DNA of 64,000 nucleotides. It comes from Actinoplanes oblitus (GTDB lineage: Bacteria; Actinomycetota; Actinomycetes; Mycobacteriales; Micromonosporaceae). The stretch spans positions 4,479,501 to 4,543,500 of the forward strand of contig NZ_CP126980.1 of NCBI RefSeq assembly GCF_030252345.1, in the 5' to 3' direction. Under the pieces are notes generated by a model, which was not told where the DNA came from, did no database searches, and saw only the letters and a program-made list of their open reading frames with translations. The translations under genes and the position numbers were made by a program. This document shows positions 60,343 through 64,000 of this stretch, piece by piece. Position 1 is the first letter of the stretch. Every line of letters starts with the position of its first letter.

Positions 60343-60681
60343 GCCGTTCGGCGGCGCGCCCGTCGTCCTGCGTTTCCGGAAGCCGGCGAGGGGAGGGACG
60401 ATACCCGCAAGTCCCACCTGCTTGTCAGCCCGGGCGCCTGCGAACGCGGCTGCGTGCGTGGGGGGATGCTGCGGATCACCTGGCTGCTGGACACCGGGAT
60501 CATCCGGCACCTGCGGGTCATCCCGTCGACGAGTGGGCCCTGGCGGCCCGCGCGGATGGTCGACAGGCCGCCGTACCAAGCTCATCGCCGCCTGATCAGC
60601 TCGGCATCCGTGAGGCGCGGATCGCGGCGAATCCGGTCAGTGCTCGAGCGGGCGGCCGGTAGAGCCGGCGTCCCAAACGTT
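60343..60681. other. gene-free stretch
   Basis: No supported gene. One plus-strand frame near 60530-60580 reads DEWALAARADGRQAA, faintly like the start of an ECF sigma factor, but it is too short and lacks continuation. No repeat or terminator stands out. Confidence 0.45.
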
Positions 60682-61143
60682 TCACGTCCGCACTCGCTTC
60701 ACGATCGCGATCGGCACTGTCTCGATCACATAGTCCTCGATCAGGTCCGGCTGCACGTCCACCGTCGCATCGGTGCCGACGTAGCGAACGACGAACACCG
60801 TCCTGCGCAGGATCGCCTCGTCATATTCGGCAAGGCTCTCCGGCAGGTCGCCCACGATACGAACGGAGTCCCCCGGCTTGAGCGCGGCATGTTCCGGAGC
60901 CTCACCGCGCTGGACAGCGGAGATCATGTCGATGAGACTCACCAATGGCTCGCTGTCCATGCCGTAGTGCACGAGATGCCCGGCCTGGCCGAAGATCACA
61001 CCAGCTTCGTCCCTGCTCAACCCGGCGAATGCCTCGGCGACTTGATCAGGAAGGCCCGATTTCCCCGACTTGTCGTGCTGCTGCATCGCTAAGGCCAACA
61101 GCAGGCGGTCGATGACTCGTTCCGCGGTGTCTTCGTACGTCAC
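60682..61143 (-). CDS. hypothetical cytosolic protein
   Basis: A 153-residue acidic protein. The N-terminal half is helical (TAERVIDRLLLALAMQQHDKSGKSGLPDQVAEAFAGLSRDEAGVIFGQAGHLVHYG). The second half looks like a small beta barrel (LKPGDSVRIVGDLPESLAEYDEAILRRTVFVVRYVGTDATVDVQPDLIEDYVIETVPIAIVKRV). GTG start. No family recognised; codon bias and amino-acid balance support a real gene. Confidence 0.65.
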   Translation of the reverse strand: MTYEDTAERVIDRLLLALAMQQHDKSGKSGLPDQVAEAFAGLSRDEAGVIFGQAGHLVHYGMDSEPLVSLIDMISAVQRGEAPEHAALKPGDSVRIVGDLPESLAEYDEAILRRTVFVVRYVGTDATVDVQPDLIEDYVIETVPIAIVKRVRT

Positions 61144-61624
61144 CCGGCGAGGATATGGTCATCGACATCAGCGGATCCGCGGATGAGCCGCGACGCCCGC
61201 TGCGTTTCCGCTCAGCAGCAGATCCGCGCATCGGAGCAAGCTGAGGTCGCCGCCGCGGTGCGGCGTTCCGGTAGGCGTCACCGTGACGGTGACCCGAACG
61301 GCAGAGGCCGCACTCGGCTGAACGGAACATCTGGCGGTGGTGTTCGTCGAGGTTCTCCCGGCCGGCCCGGAGGGCATGGTGGGTCGGCCACGACCCGGGG
61401 CGACGATCTCGCGTCGACCGCTTTCCAGGAGCAGCCCCGCATCGTAGGGGTGACTTCCGAATTCACCGAGGTCTCCGGCAGGCGCTGGAGCAACGAGGGC
61501 CTGGACCAGCATCGACACCCCGGCGGCTACATCGGCTCACCGAACGATCTCCCGCTGGGGTACTGGCGAGCAGCACTCCGGGCGTACCGGAAATCCGGCC
61601 GCGAGGGAAAGCGGCCCGCACGTG
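61144..61624. other. gene-free stretch
   Basis: Several overlapping frames are open but none has convincing composition, a ribosome site or a recognisable motif. It contains the sequence downstream of the WD40 gene; no clear terminator hairpin was identified. Confidence 0.45.
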
Positions 61625-64000
61625 TCAGCATGTCGGCTGGCGGGGGAGTTCGGGGATGTAGCTCTTCCACTCCTGCTCGGTGAGTCCCCGGCCGCTGATC
61701 GCGCACGCCTCCCGCGCCGGATCCGCCGCCAGATTCGCCGGCACCGTCGCGTCCCACACCGTCACGTTCTGGCTCAGGTCGCCGAACGCGCCCCCGGCCG
61801 CCAGCGTGTGACCGTCCGGGCTGAACGCCACGTTCACCGTCTGCAGGGCCGGGCTCTTCAGCGTCGCGAAGGGCACCGCCGTGGTCGGGTCCGCGATGTC
61901 CCAGAGGATCATGGTGTCGTCGGTGCTGGCGGTCGCCAGCGTCCGCCCGTCCGGGCCGAACGCCACCCACCGCACCTGGCTGGTGTGCCCCATCAGGGTG
62001 GCGATCCGGCTCGGCCGCTCCGGATCCGCGACGTCCCAGAGGATCGCGGTGGCGGCGTCGTCGGTGCCCGCGGCCAGCGTGCGCCCGTCCGGGCTGAACG
62101 CGACCGAGTTGGCGGTGAACCCGAAGACGTTCTTGAGCAGGATCGAGGTGTAGCGGACCGGCGCGGACCGATTCGTCACGTCCCACAGCGACACGTTGTA
62201 GCCCTCGCTGACCGCCATGGTCCGCCCGTCCGGGGTGAACGCGATGGCCGACAGCGTCTCCTGCAGCGCGAGGTCGGCGAGCCGGGCGGGCCGCCGCCGG
62301 TCGGCGAGGTCCCACAGCGTGGCCTTGCCGTCGCGGCGGCCGACGGCGAGGGTTCGCCCGTCGGGGCTGAACCTGACCGCGTACACGAGATCTCCCGGCT
62401 CCTTGATGGTGGCCAGCGGCGCCGGACCGGCCGAGCCGCTCATGTCGAGCAGCGTGACCGTCGCGTCCGTTCCGGTGACGGCGAGCGTGCGGCCGTCGGG
62501 GCTGAGCGTGAGGCCCTCGACGGTGCCGTCCCGCAGCGGCCACGAGTCGCCCCGCACCGGGCCGGCCGGGTCGGTCAGGTCCCACGGGGTGGCGGTGCCG
62601 TTCCAGCCCGCGGTGATCAGTGAGTGGCCGTCCGGGCGGAACGCCAGGCCGACGATGTTCGAGGGGAACGGGCCGGGCAGTTCGGCGAGCTCCTCCCGGG
62701 CGTACCGGCCCTTGGTGGTCCAGATGGTCGCGGTCCGGCGGCCGCCGGCGGTCGTCACCGTCCGCCCGTCCGGGCTGAAGGCGATCGAGCGGACCGGGCC
62801 GTCGGGCATCCGCAACGTGGCCACCAGGGTGGACAGCCAGGCCCAGGTGCCGGTCGTCTCGACGCTCCACAGCGCTGTCGCCCCGTCGGTGTCGGCCATC
62901 GCGAGCGTGCCGCCGTCCGGGCTGAACGCCATCGCGCTCAGGTGCGCCGACCCGGTGGCGGCCAGCTCGGACAGGCCCTGGCGCGGCTTGGCCGGGTCGG
63001 TCACATCCCAGAGGCGCACGTAGTCGTAGAGGGTTTCGACGGCCACCACGTTGCGCTTGGGGTTGAACGCGATGGCCGCGTCGACGACCTGTTCGCCGCG
63101 CGACGAGACGAGGCTGGCGCCCGGCACCGGGTGGGCCGGATCGGTCAAGTCCCAGACGGTGACAGTGCTGCCGCTGGTCACCCCGGTCTTGCCGTCCGGG
63201 CTGAACTTGAGCGGCCACGCCCCGGGCAGCGTCGCCGGCGTCGTCGGCGCGCCGCCGCTGACGTCCCAGAGCAGCGTGTCCTTCGCCTTGTTGCTGGTCG
63301 CGACCAGGTGCCCGTCGGGGCTGAAGTTCACCGCCACGATCCCGGCCGGGTCGGGCAGCGAGAGGGTCTTCACCGGGTGGGCCGGATCGGCCACGTTCCA
63401 CAGGACCGCCGCCGGGCCGCCGTCCAGGACCGCTAGCGTACGCCCGTCCGCGCTGGCCACCAGCTTCGTGTCCGCCGTCGCGCCGGCCGGCAGCGTGCCG
63501 AGCCGTTCCGGTGCGGCCGGGTCCGTGGTGTCCCACAGCGACACCGTCCCGCCGGTGTCGGCGGTGGCGACCACGTGCCCGGCCAGGGTGGTCACGTAGG
63601 TCACGTCGCCGAGCACCCCGGCGTAGTGGGTGGCCATCACCAGGTGGCTGAGCTGGTCCCGGGTCTGCGCGTCGGGGTGCAGGCGTTCCGCGGCAACGGC
63701 GAGCATGAGCGCCTTCTTCGGGTCGTCGACGATCATCGCCCGGGCCCGGGCCAGCAGCCGCCGGCTGATCTCGACGCGCTGCAGCAGCGCGGTCTGCTCC
63801 CGCTGGCGTTTCGCCTCCTCGGCCGCCTCCTTGGCCAGCCGCTCCTGCCGCTTACGTTCCCGTTCGGCCTGGCGGGCCAGCTCGCGGTGCTGGTCGGCGA
63901 GCCGCTTCTGTTCCTTGGCCCGGGCCTCCGCCTGGTTCGCCAGGTCCTCCTGGCGCTGGGCGTTGGCCAGCTGCCGGTCGGCGTTGCGCTTCTGCCGCTC
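61625..64000 (-). CDS. WD40-repeat protein with coiled coil, N-terminus outside the window
   Basis: The visible 791 residues begin in a long Glu/Arg/Ala/Gln-rich coiled coil (ERQKRNADRQLANAQRQ to RQREQTALLQRVEISRRLLARARA). A hinge helix (DDPKKALMLAVAAERLHPDAQTRDQLSHLVMA) follows, then about 14 WD40 blades marked by SPDGRTLA-type motifs and LWDVADP strands. The C-terminus ends ACAISGRGLTEQEWKSYIPELPRQPTC. The frame is open to the last base, so the gene continues to the right. This C-terminal layout is typical of actinobacterial multidomain proteins with an N-terminal NTPase, protease, caspase-like or TIR effector in predicted conflict systems. The effector cannot be seen here. Confidence 0.88.
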   Translation of the reverse strand, partial: ERQKRNADRQLANAQRQEDLANQAEARAKEQKRLADQHRELARQAERERKRQERLAKEAAEEAKRQREQTALLQRVEISRRLLARARAMIVDDPKKALMLAVAAERLHPDAQTRDQLSHLVMATHYAGVLGDVTYVTTLAGHVVATADTGGTVSLWDTTDPAAPERLGTLPAGATADTKLVASADGRTLAVLDGGPAAVLWNVADPAHPVKTLSLPDPAGIVAVNFSPDGHLVATSNKAKDTLLWDVSGGAPTTPATLPGAWPLKFSPDGKTGVTSGSTVTVWDLTDPAHPVPGASLVSSRGEQVVDAAIAFNPKRNVVAVETLYDYVRLWDVTDPAKPRQGLSELAATGSAHLSAMAFSPDGGTLAMADTDGATALWSVETTGTWAWLSTLVATLRMPDGPVRSIAFSPDGRTVTTAGGRRTATIWTTKGRYAREELAELPGPFPSNIVGLAFRPDGHSLITAGWNGTATPWDLTDPAGPVRGDSWPLRDGTVEGLTLSPDGRTLAVTGTDATVTLLDMSGSAGPAPLATIKEPGDLVYAVRFSPDGRTLAVGRRDGKATLWDLADRRRPARLADLALQETLSAIAFTPDGRTMAVSEGYNVSLWDVTNRSAPVRYTSILLKNVFGFTANSVAFSPDGRTLAAGTDDAATAILWDVADPERPSRIATLMGHTSQVRWVAFGPDGRTLATASTDDTMILWDIADPTTAVPFATLKSPALQTVNVAFSPDGHTLAAGGAFGDLSQNVTVWDATVPANLAADPAREACAISGRGLTEQEWKSYIPELPRQPTC

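Noticed and set aside
60454..60660. ECF sigma-factor fragment
   Set aside because: Only about 15 residues resemble region 2 and no continuation is found in any frame.

Overview
The window is high-GC DNA with strong G/C bias at third codon positions, frequent GTG/TTG starts and Gram-positive-type secreted enzymes and lipoproteins. Gene families include SARP/AfsR regulators, a conservon-type kinase with its roadblock partner, WYL, PadR and Rrf2 regulators, and AA10 and GH18 chitin enzymes carrying C- or N-terminal chitin-binding modules. This points to a filamentous actinomycete. Micromonosporaceae such as Actinoplanes is my best guess, but it is an inference and not a database match. No rRNA, tRNA or CRISPR array was seen.

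Layout. 0.8-4.2 kb: a copper operon behind a CsoR-type operator (copper chaperone, secreted His-rich protein, CopA-type P1B ATPase) ending in a strong terminator. 4.4-7.7 kb: a NACHT-type STAND NTPase with leucine-rich repeats, a candidate defence protein. 7.9-14.9 kb: a polymer-degrading island with a GH18 chitinase, an AA10 lytic polysaccharide monooxygenase (LPMO) coupled to a His-rich ModA-like lipoprotein, a streptogrisin-type serine protease and an M4 metalloprotease. All four enzymes carry a type 5/12-like carbohydrate-binding module, and a LacI-type palindrome lies in the divergent promoter region. 14.9-17.4 kb: two overlapping XRE-TPR regulators. 17.5-36 kb: a run of small regulator-plus-target modules (MarR/oxidoreductase, ArsR/MFS, WYL/hydrolase, TetR/flavin reductase/MFS, ArsR/MFS) mixed with secreted enzymes (glycerophosphodiesterase, M28 aminopeptidase, sialidase). 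Many of these modules have visible operator palindromes.

36.4-39.2 kb: a sensor kinase and roadblock pair that look like the first half of a conservon, followed by an inverted pair of an 80-bp repeat also present at 21.7 kb. 39.6-48.3 kb: an acyltransferase-aminotransferase fusion, a PadR/membrane-protein pair, a peroxiredoxin, an Rrf2/NIPSNAP pair and a Panacea-type antitoxin with a small partner gene. 48.6-53.1 kb: an AfsR-like regulator followed by an IS4-superfamily (IS701-like) transposase; a decayed 3' piece of the same transposase family lies at 24 kb. 53.4-55.8 kb: an SDR/SnoaL/tautomerase operon divergent from a LysR gene. 56.0-60.3 kb: an unusual SARP regulator fused to ABATE and CGNR zinc-finger domains, then a TetR-controlled group of small membrane proteins and a fatty-acid-hydroxylase-type enzyme. 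61.6-64.0 kb: the C-terminal part of a long coiled-coil/WD40-repeat protein that continues past the right edge.

Most long overlapping reading frames antisense to these genes are artefacts of high GC and were left out. Functions are assigned from motifs read by eye. Operators and terminators are assigned from symmetry and position only.
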